Positions 14,786 through 23,735 are shown, counted from the stretch's first letter. The stretch: DNA of 50,822 nucleotides from Allobosea sp. 47.2.35 (GCF_024655635.1 NZ_JANLGI010000024.1:1-50822); one strand, 5' to 3'. The notes: generated by a model from the letters alone, not told the origin. Numbers and translations are program-made.

Positions 14786-16225
14786 GTGAAGACCTACCGG
14801 AATTTCATTGCCAATGAATGGCGCGACGCCGTGGACGGCGAGCATATCGACGTCCGCAATCCCTCGACCGGGCAGGTCTTCGCGAAGCTCGCGCGCGGCC
14901 GCAGCGAGGATATCGATCTGGCGGTCGCTGCCGCCCGGCAGGCGCTCTCCGGCGAATGGGGCCGCCTGACCGCGGCGGAGCGCGGCCGCGTCCTCGCCCG
15001 GATCGCGACCGGCGTGCTTGCAAATATCGACCTCCTTACCGAGACCGAGGCGCGCGATGTCGGCAAGCCGCTGACGCAGGCGCGGGCCGATGTCGTGGCA
15101 CTGGCGCGCTATCTCGAATTCTACGGCGCCTCGGCCGACAAGGTGCATGGCGACACCATTCCCTACCAGAACGGCTTCACCGTCCTGACGATCTACGAGC
15201 CGCATGGCGTCACCGGGCACATCATCCCGTGGAACTATCCCATGCAGATCCTCGGGCGCAGCCTCGGCGCGGCGCTGGCCATGGGCAATGCCGCCGTCGT
15301 CAAGCCGGCGGAGGAGGCCTGCCTCACCATCCTGGAGTTCGCGCGGATCGCGCAGGAGGCCGGCCTGCCGGCGGGTGCGCTGAACATCGTCACGGGCTTC
15401 GGCGCGGAAGCCGGCGCGGCGCTCTCCGCGCATACCGATATCAACCACATCTCCTTCACCGGCTCGGCCCGGACGGGCGAGATGGTGCAGGCGGCCGCAG
15501 CCCGCAACGCCGTGCCGGTGACGCTGGAACTCGGCGGCAAATCGGCCCAGGTCGTCTTCGCCGATGCCGATCTCGACCGTGCCGTGCCCTTTCTCGTCAA
15601 TGCCGGCATCCAGAATGCCGGCCAGACCTGCTCGGCCTCCTCGCGCATCCTCGTCGAGCGTTCCGTCTATGAGGATGTGATCGCGCGGATGAGCGAGAAG
15701 TACCGCGCGCTCAAGGTTGGGCCGGCCGAGGCCGATCTCTCCGTCGGCCCCGTGGTCTCGCAGCGTCAGAAGGTGATCGTGGAGGATTTCCTCGGCGTTG
15801 CCCATAAGGACGGCCTGAAAGTCGCGGCGCAGGGCATGATCGTCTCGGAGGCGCCGTCAGAGGGTGCCTATGTCGCGCCGACCCTGCTGCGCGATGTCCC
15901 ACCCGATCACAAGCTGGCACAGGAAGAAATCTTCGGCCCGGTGCAGGTGATCATGCCCTTCGACACCGAGGAGGAGGCGCTCGCGCTTGCCAACGGGACG
16001 CCCTACGGGCTGGTCTGCGGCATCTGGACGAGCGATGGCGGCCGGCAGTTGCGGATGGCGCGGGCCGCGCATGCGGGCCAGGTCTTCATCAATAATTACG
16101 GGGCCGGCGGCGGCGTGGAGCTTCCCTTCGGCGGCGTCAAGAAATCCGGCCATGGCCGGGAGAAGGGTTTCGAGGCCCTTTACGGTTTCGCCAGCATGAA
16201 GACCATTTCGATCTTCCACGGGTGA
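14786..16225 (+). CDS. NAD(P)-dependent aldehyde dehydrogenase
   Basis: A 479-residue aldehyde dehydrogenase of normal length. The cofactor region (Pro-Trp-Asn-Tyr-Pro), the base (Glu-Leu-Gly-Gly-Lys-Ser) and the nucleophile Cys (Gly-Gln-Thr-Cys-Ser-Ala) are all present. The GTG at 14786 follows the GntR stop by one base and has GAGG upstream; the amidase stop-start overlap follows. The substrate cannot be read from the sequence. In a hydroxyproline neighbourhood, 2-oxoglutarate semialdehyde is one option, but that enzyme belongs to the 4-hydroxyproline route, whose other genes are absent here; the linked amidase suggests an amide-to-acid or aminoaldehyde route instead. Confidence 0.93.
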   Translation: MKTYRNFIANEWRDAVDGEHIDVRNPSTGQVFAKLARGRSEDIDLAVAAARQALSGEWGRLTAAERGRVLARIATGVLANIDLLTETEARDVGKPLTQARADVVALARYLEFYGASADKVHGDTIPYQNGFTVLTIYEPHGVTGHIIPWNYPMQILGRSLGAALAMGNAAVVKPAEEACLTILEFARIAQEAGLPAGALNIVTGFGAEAGAALSAHTDINHISFTGSARTGEMVQAAAARNAVPVTLELGGKSAQVVFADADLDRAVPFLVNAGIQNAGQTCSASSRILVERSVYEDVIARMSEKYRALKVGPAEADLSVGPVVSQRQKVIVEDFLGVAHKDGLKVAAQGMIVSEAPSEGAYVAPTLLRDVPPDHKLAQEEIFGPVQVIMPFDTEEEALALANGTPYGLVCGIWTSDGGRQLRMARAAHAGQVFINNYGAGGGVELPFGGVKKSGHGREKGFEALYGFASMKTISIFHG

Positions 16226-16281
16226 AGGCGTTTCCGCGGCCTCCGCGGCCGTGGGAAGCCGGACAGGACGAGAGCTGCTCC

Positions 16282-17673
16282 ATGACCGACCTTGCCGATC
16301 TGAGCGCGGTTGCGCTTGTCGAAGCCTATCGCGCCCGCAGGCTTTCGCCGGTCGAGGTCGTCGACGCCGTCATCCAGCGCATCGACGCCTGGGAGCCGCA
16401 GCTCAACGCGCTCTGGGCCTATGATCCGGACGCCGCGCGCGCGAGTGCGCGGCAATCCGAGGCGCGCTGGGCCAAGGGCGAACCGCTGGGCGCGATCGAC
16501 GGCGTGCCCCTCACGATCAAGGAGAACATCGCGACCAAGGGGACGCCGGTCCCGCTCGGCACGGCCGCGATGACATTGGTGCCGGCCGTCGCCGATGCGC
16601 CTCCGGCCGCGCGGACGCGGGAGGCGGGCGGGGTGCTCCTCGCCAAGACGACCATGCCCGATTACGGCATGCTCTCCTCCGGCCTGTCGAGCTTCCACAA
16701 GCTCGCGCGCAATCCATGGGACCTTTCGACCAATCCGGGCGGGTCCAGCGCCGGAGCTGGGGCCGCGGCGGCGGCCGGCTATGGCCCGCTCCATATCGGC
16801 ACCGATATCGGCGGCTCGATCCGCCTGCCGGCCGGCTGGTGTGGCCTCGTCGGCCTGAAGCCTTCGGCCGGGCGCCTGCCGATCGATCCGCCCTTCATTG
16901 GGCGCGTCGCCGGGCCGATGACGCGCACCGTCGCTGATGCCGCGCTCTACATGTCGGTGCTGGCGAAGCCCGACCGGCGCGACACGATGGCGCTGCCCTA
17001 TCAGGCACTTGACTGGCTCGACCTTGCGAGGCCGGTGAAGGGCCTGAAGATCGGCCTGTGGCTGGAGGCCGGCTTCGGACAGGAGGTTGGCTCCGAAACG
17101 CTCGCGGCGGTGCAGGGCGCGGCAGCTCAGCTGGCGGATGCCGGCGCGACCATCGTGCCGATCAAGCCCTTCCTGACGCGCGCCATGATCGACGGGCTCG
17201 ACCGCTTCTGGCGGGCACGGGGTTACGAGGATGTTTCCCGTCTGCCGCCGGAACAGCAGGCCAAGATCCTGCCCTATATCTTCAACTGGATCGTGACCGC
17301 CAAGGACTTCACGGGCGGAGACGTCTATTCCGGCTTCGCCCAGATCGAGGCGATGCGTAACGCGCTCCACGCCGCGCTCAAGGACGTCGATTTCATCATC
17401 TCGCCGACGGCGCCGGAACCGTCCTATCCGGCGGAATGGGCCTCGCCCTTCAACGACCCGCAAAGGCCGTTCGAGCACATCGCTTTCACAGTCGCGGCCA
17501 ATATGGGCGGCCAGCCGGCCGTCTCGATCAATTGCGGCTATTCCGGCGGCGGCCTGCCGATCGGCCTCCAGATCATCGGACAGGCCTTCGACGATCTCGG
17601 CGTACTCCGCCTGGCGCGCGCCTATGAGGAGATGCGCGCGCCGTCGCGGCCCTGGCCGAAGCTCGCGGGCTGA
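16282..17673 (+). CDS. Amidase (amidase-signature family)
   Basis: A 463-residue amidase with the complete Ser-cisSer-Lys triad: Lys80 (Thr-Ile-Lys-Glu-Asn), Ser155 (Gly-Gly-Ser-Ser-Ala-Gly) and nucleophile Ser179 (Asp-Ile-Gly-Gly-Ser-Ile-Arg). The family hydrolyses carboxamides to acid and ammonia in the cytoplasm. ATG 16282 is chosen because homologous starts fall near this Thr-Asp-Leu segment; a GTG at 16222 overlapping the ALDH stop would add 20 residues and couple translation. It is last in the GntR-ALDH operon and ends 3 bases from the convergent reductase gene. The substrate is not determinable. Confidence 0.92.
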   Translation: MTDLADLSAVALVEAYRARRLSPVEVVDAVIQRIDAWEPQLNALWAYDPDAARASARQSEARWAKGEPLGAIDGVPLTIKENIATKGTPVPLGTAAMTLVPAVADAPPAARTREAGGVLLAKTTMPDYGMLSSGLSSFHKLARNPWDLSTNPGGSSAGAGAAAAAGYGPLHIGTDIGGSIRLPAGWCGLVGLKPSAGRLPIDPPFIGRVAGPMTRTVADAALYMSVLAKPDRRDTMALPYQALDWLDLARPVKGLKIGLWLEAGFGQEVGSETLAAVQGAAAQLADAGATIVPIKPFLTRAMIDGLDRFWRARGYEDVSRLPPEQQAKILPYIFNWIVTAKDFTGGDVYSGFAQIEAMRNALHAALKDVDFIISPTAPEPSYPAEWASPFNDPQRPFEHIAFTVAANMGGQPAVSINCGYSGGGLPIGLQIIGQAFDDLGVLRLARAYEEMRAPSRPWPKLAG

Positions 17674-17676
17674 GTC

Positions 17677-18738
17677 CTAGGTCGCGGCAAGAGCTTCGGG
17701 AACGGCGACGCCGAGGCGGCCGGCATGGCTGCGCAGCGCTTCGAGCGTCTCCCTGGCGAGAGGGCAATGGCCGGTGAAGCGGCTGCGGGCCTGAGCCGCG
17801 CGGTCGCCGGGAATGCGGACAGGCGCCGCTCCGGGTGCGACCCGCGAGGCGCGGACGCGGCCGGCCAGCCCCGATGCGGCTGCCGCGAATTCCGCAGGCG
17901 GGCGCAGGCCCTCGATCCGGATCGCCAGGAACAGGTTCGCGCTGTCGTAGGGGCGAGCCATGTCGCCATACAGCGGCTGCACGGCCTCGCCCATGCCGCC
18001 GCCAGACAAGCCGCCGGCAATGAGATCGATCATCAGCGCGAGGCCGAAGCCCTTGGCCCCAGCCGCAGGCAGGAGCGTGCCCTTGAGTGCCTCCAGCGCA
18101 TCGCGGGTCGGCAGGCCGTCAGTCGTCTGCGCCCAGCCTTCGGGGATCGGCTCGCCCTTGTTGGCCGCTAGCCTGATCTTGCCCAGGGCGCCGGCGCTCA
18201 TCGCGAAATCGAGCACGACGGGCTCGTCGTTGGTTGGCACGGCGATCGCCAGCGGGTTGTTGCCGATGACCGCCTCCGTTCCGCCGAGGGCGGGCAGCAT
18301 CGGGCGGGTGTTCGCCATCACGATGCCGATCTGGCCGGCGCGCGCGATCCTGCGGGCGAAGCGCCCGGCAGCGCCGAAATGGAAGGCCTTGCGGACAGCG
18401 GCCAGCGCGAGACCATGGGTTTCGGCGCGGGCGATAGCGATATCGCAGGCCTTCTCGGCAGTGACCTGCCCCAGCCCGTTCCCGGCATCGATGGTCAGAC
18501 GCGCGCCCTGATCGACGACGATTTCGCCGGTGGCACGGGGATCGACGGAACCGCCGGCGATCCGGGCGAGATACATCGGCAGATGCAGCAGGCCGTGCGA
18601 GGGCAGGCCCTCGCTATCGGCCTCGACGAGCGCATCGGCCACGATGGTGGCATTGTCGAGCGGTGCGCCGGCCGCTTTGAGGAGCGCGATGGCGAAGCTT
18701 TTCAGGCTTTCCGCCGGATAGAGATTGGAAGCCGCCAT
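17677..18738 (-). CDS. Ldh2/MDH2-family reductase, probable pyrroline-2-carboxylate reductase
   Basis: A 353-residue member of the Ldh2 (malate/lactate/ureidoglycolate) NAD(P) oxidoreductase family, with the characteristic Ser-x-Gly-Leu-Pro-Ser-His-Gly motif near residue 45 and Gly-Asn-Asn-Pro-Leu-Ala-Ile-Ala-Val-Pro near the middle. Family members DpkA/LhpD reduce pyrroline-2-carboxylate and piperideine-2-carboxylate to proline and pipecolate. That activity is inferred here from the dehydratase (12948) and putA (9156) nearby. ATG 18738 has GAGGA upstream; the longer open frame is rejected. It lies downstream of an amino-acid binding protein on the same strand, with a hairpin between. Lactate or malate dehydrogenase activity is the alternative. 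Confidence 0.85.
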   Translation of the reverse strand: MAASNLYPAESLKSFAIALLKAAGAPLDNATIVADALVEADSEGLPSHGLLHLPMYLARIAGGSVDPRATGEIVVDQGARLTIDAGNGLGQVTAEKACDIAIARAETHGLALAAVRKAFHFGAAGRFARRIARAGQIGIVMANTRPMLPALGGTEAVIGNNPLAIAVPTNDEPVVLDFAMSAGALGKIRLAANKGEPIPEGWAQTTDGLPTRDALEALKGTLLPAAGAKGFGLALMIDLIAGGLSGGGMGEAVQPLYGDMARPYDSANLFLAIRIEGLRPPAEFAAAASGLAGRVRASRVAPGAAPVRIPGDRAAQARSRFTGHCPLARETLEALRSHAGRLGVAVPEALAAT

Positions 18739-18758
18739 CAGCCTATCCTCGATGCAAG

Positions 18759-18782
18759 ACGCCCGGCGCTGTGGCCGGGCGT
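18759..18782 (-). terminator. Intercistronic hairpin after the binding-protein gene
   Basis: ACGCCCGGC and GCCGGGCGT are perfect 9-bp arms around a 6-base loop, between the binding-protein stop and the reductase start. No long T-tract follows on the minus strand. Such hairpins often stabilise binding-protein mRNA and lower read-through to the next gene. Confidence 0.55.
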
Positions 18783-18808
18783 GGTCGTCAAACGCGTGAT
18801 CGCTGTGC

Positions 18809-19819
18809 TCAGCGCACCGGCGGAGCGTATTGCAGGCCGCCCTGGGTCCAGAGCTTGTTGAGGCCGCGCCCGATGCCGAGCTTCGAGCCCGTGCCGACAT
18901 TGCGCTCGTAGACCTCGCCGTAATTGCCGACCTGCTTGACGATCTGCTGGGCCCAGTCCGGCTTCAGCCCCATGGACTCGCCGAAATTGCCGTTGCCGCC
19001 GAGCAGGCGCTGGACTTCTGGCGAGCCGCTGGTCTTGAGCCCATCGGCATTGGCGGAGGTGACGCCGAGCTCCTCGGCCACGATCATGCTGTAGAGCGCC
19101 CAGCGCACGATGCTGGTCCAGGTCTCGTCGCCCTGGCGCACGACGGGGCCGAGCGGCTCCTTCGAGATCAGGTCTGGCAGGATGACGTATTCGGCCGGGT
19201 TCACCAGCTTCAGGCGATAGGCGGAGAGCGCCGAGACGTCGTTGCTGAACACGTCGCAGCGGCCGGATTCGAAGGCTTTTGCGACCTGATCGCCGGCCTC
19301 GAAGGCGACGCCCTCGTATTTCATGCCGTTCGCCCGGAAATAATCGGCGATGTTGAGCTCCGTCGTGGTGCCCGTGGGCACGCAGACCGAGGCGCCGTTC
19401 AGGTCCTTGGCGGAGGCGATGTTCGCGGATTTGCGGACCATGAAGCCCTGACCGTCGTAATAGGCGACGCCGACATAGCGCAGGCCCATCTGGGTATCGC
19501 GCCCCAGCGTCCAGGTCGCCTGCCGGGAGAGGACGTCGATCTCGCTGGTCTGCAGCGCGACGAAGCGGTCCTTGGGGCTGAGCGGCGTGAAGCGTACCTT
19601 CTTGGCGTCGCCGAGCACCGCCGCGGCGACTGCGCGGCAGATATCGACGTCGAAGCCACCCCAGAGCCCCTTCTCGTCCGGCACCGAGAAGCCGGCCACG
19701 CCCGGGCTGACGCCGCAGACCAGTTCGCCGCGCGCCCGGACGTTCTCGAGCGTGCCGGCGGCGGCGGGCAGGGCGGAGGCGGCAAGCAAGCCGGCGAGCA
19801 GCAGGAGGCGCTTCTTCAT
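18809..19819 (-). CDS. Amino-acid ABC transporter binding protein (family 3, AapJ-like)
   Basis: A 336-residue periplasmic protein with a Sec signal peptide (Lys-Lys-Arg, hydrophobic core, Ala-Leu-Pro-Ala-Ala-Ala at about 15-21). The mature part matches the family-3 solute-binding fold of AapJ/BztA: a Gly-Gly-Phe-Asp-Val-Asp-Ile-Cys segment and Leu-Ser-Arg-Gln-Ala-Thr-Trp-Thr motif. These feed general L-amino acid importers. No permease or ATPase gene is adjacent, so it must share a transporter encoded elsewhere. It precedes the reductase on the same strand and is divergent from the aldolase operon, so hydroxyproline or proline uptake is possible. Confidence 0.9.
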   Translation of the reverse strand: MKKRLLLLAGLLAASALPAAAGTLENVRARGELVCGVSPGVAGFSVPDEKGLWGGFDVDICRAVAAAVLGDAKKVRFTPLSPKDRFVALQTSEIDVLSRQATWTLGRDTQMGLRYVGVAYYDGQGFMVRKSANIASAKDLNGASVCVPTGTTTELNIADYFRANGMKYEGVAFEAGDQVAKAFESGRCDVFSNDVSALSAYRLKLVNPAEYVILPDLISKEPLGPVVRQGDETWTSIVRWALYSMIVAEELGVTSANADGLKTSGSPEVQRLLGGNGNFGESMGLKPDWAQQIVKQVGNYGEVYERNVGTGSKLGIGRGLNKLWTQGGLQYAPPVR

Positions 19820-20003
19820 TTGGATGGCCTTTCAGACGGTGCGATCCGCCGTTTCGTTGATCCCGGCGTGATCCTGCCGGCTTTCTGACCCAGGGGCAGT
19901 TGCGCATCGGTGCATTTCGTCAAGTGAAACGAGGCCAATTCCAGCCGCGTGCGGCTCCGGTGATGCCCATCATCGCAACCATCGAAAACCGGCAGGTCGC
20001 ATC

Positions 20004-20801
20004 ATGCAGGAACCCGCACCGAACAGCTTCCGCCAGCGCCTGCTCAGCGGCGCCTTCCTGGCCGGTAGCTTCATCAAGACGCCGACCGCCCATGCGACCG
20101 AAATCCTCGGCTTCTGCGGTTACGACTTCATCGTCGTCGATCAGGAGCACGCGCCCTTCGACCGGAATGCGACGGATATCGCCCTGCTGGCCGCCCGCGC
20201 CGCCCGCATCGCAGGCGTCGTCCGGGTGCCCACGCTTTCGGCTGATGCGATCCTCTCCGTGCTCGATTGCGGCGCCGAGGGCGTGCTCGCGCCCCATATC
20301 GCCACGGTCGCCGATGCCGAGGCGCTGGTCGCCGCCTGCCGCTACCGGGGCGGCAAGCGCGGCTTCTCGGGCGTCACCCGTGCCGGCCGCTATGGCGGAT
20401 CGAAGATGTGGGACCTCGTCGATGCCTCCGATGCGGCTGTGGCCGCCATCGCGATGATCGAGGACCCCTCCGCGCTAGAGCGGATCGACGATATTCTCGC
20501 GGTCGAAGGGCTCGATGCCGTCTTCATCGGCCGCGGCGACCTGACCGTCGCGTTCGGGGCGCCCAATCGCGATGCGCCGGTCATCCGTGATGCGGTCGAT
20601 ACGATTTTCCGGGCCGCGAAGGCTGCGGGAAAGCCAGTCTGCGTGATGACCGACAATGGCGAGGAATCTGCCGCCTTCGCCGAGCGCGGGGCCAGCGCCT
20701 TCATCCTCTCCTCGGACCAAGGGTTCCTGCGCAAGGCCGCGAGCGACACCCTCTCACAGATGCAGGCCGCCCGGAGCCGGGTCGAAGCTTCCGCGCGATA
20801 G
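20004..20801 (+). CDS. HpcH/HpaI-family class II aldolase
   Basis: A 265-residue aldolase-citrate lyase barrel. The expected active-site elements are visible: Asp-Gln-Glu-His49-Ala-Pro-Phe-Asp, Arg74 (Val-Val-Arg-Val-Pro), metal ligands Glu153 (Met-Ile-Glu-Asp) and Asp179 (Gly-Arg-Gly-Asp-Leu). The family cleaves 2-keto-3-deoxy or 4-hydroxy-2-oxo acids to pyruvate plus an aldehyde. It is first in a three-gene operon with a cupin and a DUF6282-like protein, with a GGAGA at its own 3' end serving the next gene. The exact substrate is unknown; sugar acid or homoprotocatechuate-type products are both possible. Confidence 0.88.
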   Translation: MQEPAPNSFRQRLLSGAFLAGSFIKTPTAHATEILGFCGYDFIVVDQEHAPFDRNATDIALLAARAARIAGVVRVPTLSADAILSVLDCGAEGVLAPHIATVADAEALVAACRYRGGKRGFSGVTRAGRYGGSKMWDLVDASDAAVAAIAMIEDPSALERIDDILAVEGLDAVFIGRGDLTVAFGAPNRDAPVIRDAVDTIFRAAKAAGKPVCVMTDNGEESAAFAERGASAFILSSDQGFLRKAASDTLSQMQAARSRVEASAR

Positions 20802-20814
20802 GAGAACCGAACCC

Positions 20815-21738
20815 GTGTCCAGCTATCCCTCCAGCGACCCCCGCTCGCAACTGGCGACGCAACCGGCCGCCAAGGCTCCTGCGGTCAAGGCTTATGCCGG
20901 CGCCAATTATGCACGCTTCTACGCCGAAGCCCCGCAGCAGGCCGGCGATGGGTTCAAGACTTGGCTGGCGCGCGGGCAGAACTTCATCGTCGCCTATTCC
21001 GATGTCGAGGCCGATGCCTTTCTGGAACGCCCGGCGCAGCCCGACGAATACTGCCTGATCCTGCCGGAGGAGGCGCTTGGCGCAACGGTCACGGCCGGGG
21101 CTGAGACGGTCGAGGTGCCCGGCCGTTCGATCGCCTTCATCCCGCCCGGCGCGTCGAAGGTGACGGTGGCCGGCAAGGGGCGCCTGATCCGCATCTTCTC
21201 CAGCGCCGCGCCCGATCTCGCCGCCGCCTGCTCCAATGCGGCGTCCTATGCCGAGCCCCATGCCAATGTCGCGCTGCTGAAGCCCTGGCCGGAGCCGCGT
21301 GGTGGTTGGAAGGTCCGTGTCTACAACCTGGATGTCGATGCCGGTGGCACGGGGCGTTTCGGCAGCATCTTCCGTTGCACGACGCTGATGGTGAACATGC
21401 TCGATCCGCGCTTCGGCCTGCGCGACATCACCACGCTCTCGCCGCACCATCACGACGATTTCGAGCAGGGTTCGCTCGTGATCGACGGCGGCTATATCCA
21501 CGATATCCGCTGGCCCTGGACGCCGGACATGCGCATCTGGCGCGAGGACGAGCACGAGCTGATGGCCGCACCCTCGCTCACCGTGATCCCGCCGCCGTCG
21601 ATCCACACCTCGCGCTCGGTCCTGCCGGGCCTGAACCAGATGATCGACATCTTCTCCCCGCCCCGCCTGGATTTCTCGCTGAAGCCCGGCTGGGTCATCA
21701 ACGCCGCGGATTATCCGATGCCCGGCGAAACCGCGTGA
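20815..21738 (+). CDS. Cupin-domain protein of unknown function
   Basis: A 307-residue protein with two beta-rich halves. The C-terminal half has a cupin metal motif, His-His-His-Asp-Asp-Phe-Glu-Gln, and a later Ile-His-Thr at the distance of the second cupin histidine; the N-terminal half has Val-Pro-Gly-Arg-Ser-Ile-Ala-Phe-Ile-Pro-Pro-Gly, a cupin-like turn without the histidines. It resembles a bicupin with one active site. The GTG start at 20815 has AGGAGA about ten bases upstream; the frame is open earlier but inside the aldolase gene. It is co-transcribed with the aldolase and the metal hydrolase. Isomerase or dioxygenase activity is conceivable; none can be assigned. Confidence 0.75.
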   Translation: MSSYPSSDPRSQLATQPAAKAPAVKAYAGANYARFYAEAPQQAGDGFKTWLARGQNFIVAYSDVEADAFLERPAQPDEYCLILPEEALGATVTAGAETVEVPGRSIAFIPPGASKVTVAGKGRLIRIFSSAAPDLAAACSNAASYAEPHANVALLKPWPEPRGGWKVRVYNLDVDAGGTGRFGSIFRCTTLMVNMLDPRFGLRDITTLSPHHHDDFEQGSLVIDGGYIHDIRWPWTPDMRIWREDEHELMAAPSLTVIPPPSIHTSRSVLPGLNQMIDIFSPPRLDFSLKPGWVINAADYPMPGETA

Positions 21739-21749
21739 GGGCCACGGAC

Positions 21750-22682
21750 ATGAACGCCACCGCTACCAGCGCCGATGCGCGCAGCCGCCAGATCGCCGAT
21801 CTCCTGGTCGGCGCGGTCGACCTGCACTGCCATAGCGGCCCGGCCGCGATGCCGCGCATCCTCGACCATCACGAGGCGATGCTCGACGCTGCCGCCGCGC
21901 AGTTCCGCGCCGTCGTCTACAAGGACCATTTCTATCTGGGCGCCGCGCACGCGATCCTGCTGGAGAAGCTCGTGCCGAATACCGGCGTCAGGCTGTTCTC
22001 CGGCATCGCGCTCAACAACGCCTCGGGCGGCTTCAACCCGCATGCGGTCGATCATGCGATCAAGCTCGGCGGCAAGATCGTCTGGCTGCCGACGCTCGCG
22101 GCCAAGAACCATATCGACGTGCTCGCCTCCGGCGCGGTGAAGACCTTCCCGAAGACGGCGCAGAAGATGCTCGATCCGATCCCGCTGACGGCCTTCGGCC
22201 CGGACGGCAAGCTGATCGACGAGGTCAAAGTGATCCTCGACCTGATCGCCGAGGGTGACATCATCCTGGCCGGCGGCCATCTCTCGACGCCGGAGCTTTT
22301 CGCTGTGTTCGAGGAGGCCAGGGCCCGTGGCGTGAAGAAGCTGCTCGTCAATCACCCGACCTACATGGTCAACAACTGCAGCGATGCGGAAATCCGTCAC
22401 CTCGTCGGGCTCGGCGCGGTGATGGAGCATTCGATCTGCATGTTCGTCGAGGGCAAGTCCAAGAAGTTCGACCCACCGGAGCTGCGCCGGGTGATCGAGG
22501 TCGCCGGCGTCGAGAACACCGTGCTTTGCTCTGATCTAGGTCTCGTCGGCTCGCCGCGCCCGATCGACGGCTATCGCGAGATCATCGGCCATCTGCTCGA
22601 CCTGCAGTTCACCGAAGCCGAGATCAAGCGGATGACCGGCGGGCATGCGGCGGAGCTGCTGGGGCTCGATCAGGCCGCCTGA
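21750..22682 (+). CDS. DUF6282-like metal-dependent hydrolase (PHP/amidohydrolase-type)
   Basis: A 310-residue protein with metal-ligand motifs of a TIM-barrel hydrolase: His26-x-His28-Ser-Gly near the N-terminus, Tyr-Lys-Asp-His, Gly-Gly-His-Leu-Ser, Asn-His-Pro-Thr and a late Ser-Asp-Leu-Gly. It recalls proteins named DUF6282, whose activity I do not know to be established. ATG 21750 has GAGGG 9 bases upstream; a GTG at 21735 overlapping the previous stop is an alternative. It ends the aldolase-cupin operon and is followed by a strong bidirectional terminator. A hydrolytic or decarboxylating step on the product that the aldolase uses is a fair guess. Confidence 0.78.
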   Translation: MNATATSADARSRQIADLLVGAVDLHCHSGPAAMPRILDHHEAMLDAAAAQFRAVVYKDHFYLGAAHAILLEKLVPNTGVRLFSGIALNNASGGFNPHAVDHAIKLGGKIVWLPTLAAKNHIDVLASGAVKTFPKTAQKMLDPIPLTAFGPDGKLIDEVKVILDLIAEGDIILAGGHLSTPELFAVFEEARARGVKKLLVNHPTYMVNNCSDAEIRHLVGLGAVMEHSICMFVEGKSKKFDPPELRRVIEVAGVENTVLCSDLGLVGSPRPIDGYREIIGHLLDLQFTEAEIKRMTGGHAAELLGLDQAA

Positions 22683-22692
22683 GGACGGAACG

Positions 22693-22728
22693 AAAAACGG
22701 CCCGGATCGCTCCGGGCCGTTCTGCTTT
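22693..22728. terminator. Bidirectional rho-independent terminator
   Basis: AACGGCCCGGA (22696-22706) and TCCGGGCCGTT (22711-22721) are perfect 11-bp arms around TCGC. An A-run (22693-22697) lies on the left and a T-rich TTCTGCTTT on the right, so the hairpin can end transcription of both the DUF6282-like gene and the convergent Bug-protein gene. Confidence 0.88.
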
Positions 22729-22748
22729 GGATCGTGATTGCTTCACGC

Positions 22749-23735
22749 TCAGTCGAGCGTAATGCCGGCGGCCCTGATCACATCGGCCCATCTGGCGATT
22801 TCCATCGCTTGCGCCGTGCGCATCGCGGCTGCATCGCCGCTGCGGGCACGCACGCCGATCACGGCGAGCTTGTCGCGGCCTTCCGCGCTTTCGACATAGG
22901 CGCGGGTGATCGCGGCGAGGCGCGTCACCACCGGCTCCGGCAGGCCCTTGGGGCCGACGAGGCCGAACCAGCCGGCCGTGTTGACATCGGGCAGGCCGGC
23001 CTCCGACAGCGTCGGTACCTCCGGCAATTGCGGCGCGCGCTGGTCACTGGTGACCGCGAGCCCGCGGATCGCGCCGCTTTTGACATGGGGGATATAGGCC
23101 GGGATGAAGTCGACCGCGACATTGACGGTGCCCGCCAGCAGGTCCGTCGCCAATGGCGCCGAGCCGCGATAGGGCACATGCGTCATCTGGAAGCCGGCCT
23201 TGCGCTGGATCAGCTCGCCGATCATGTGGCCCATCAGGCCGAAGCCGGGGCTGCCGAAGGTGAGCTTGCCGGGATTGGCTTTGCCGTAAGCGACGAGTTC
23301 CGCGAAGGACTTGGCCGGTACGGACGGGTGCACGGTGACGATGCCCTGGACGTCGCCGAGCAGGGCGATCGGCGTGAAATCGGCGAGCGGATCGAAGTTC
23401 AGCGTCTTGTAGAGCAGCTTGTTGGTCGCGAGCGGCCCCGAGGACGAGAACATCAGCGTGTAGCCGTCGGGTGCGGCGCGAACCACGCTGGTGGCGGCGA
23501 TATTGCCGCCGGCACCGGTCTTGTTCTCGACGATGAAGCCCTGGCCGAGCTCGCCACGCAGTCGATCCGCCAGCAGCCTTGCGACCACGTCGGTCGAGGC
23601 GCCGGCTGGGAAGGGCACGACGATATTGGTCGCGCGGCTCGGCCAGGCGTCGGCGAAGACCGGGCCGTTGCCCGTCAGGACACTTGTCCCGGCGATGCCG
23701 GCGATAAAGCTGCGGCGTGAGAGCTGTCGCTCCAT
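22749..23735 (-). CDS. Bug/TctC-family tripartite tricarboxylate binding protein
   Basis: A 328-residue periplasmic binding protein. The N-terminus has a twin-arginine-like Ser-Arg-Arg-Ser-Phe-Ile-Ala-Gly signal. The mature chain shows family marks: Val-Pro-Phe-Pro-Ala-Gly-Ala-Ser-Thr-Asp, Asn-Lys-Thr-Gly-Ala-Gly-Gly-Asn-Ile and Ala-x-Pro-Asp-Gly-Tyr-Thr-Leu. Such proteins bind carboxylates or amides for a TctAB permease, which is not in this window. GGAGGAG precedes the ATG. It lies just after the iclR gene on the same strand and close to fumarase-type genes, which points to a dicarboxylate ligand. Confidence 0.92.
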   Translation of the reverse strand: MERQLSRRSFIAGIAGTSVLTGNGPVFADAWPSRATNIVVPFPAGASTDVVARLLADRLRGELGQGFIVENKTGAGGNIAATSVVRAAPDGYTLMFSSSGPLATNKLLYKTLNFDPLADFTPIALLGDVQGIVTVHPSVPAKSFAELVAYGKANPGKLTFGSPGFGLMGHMIGELIQRKAGFQMTHVPYRGSAPLATDLLAGTVNVAVDFIPAYIPHVKSGAIRGLAVTSDQRAPQLPEVPTLSEAGLPDVNTAGWFGLVGPKGLPEPVVTRLAAITRAYVESAEGRDKLAVIGVRARSGDAAAMRTAQAMEIARWADVIRAAGITLD

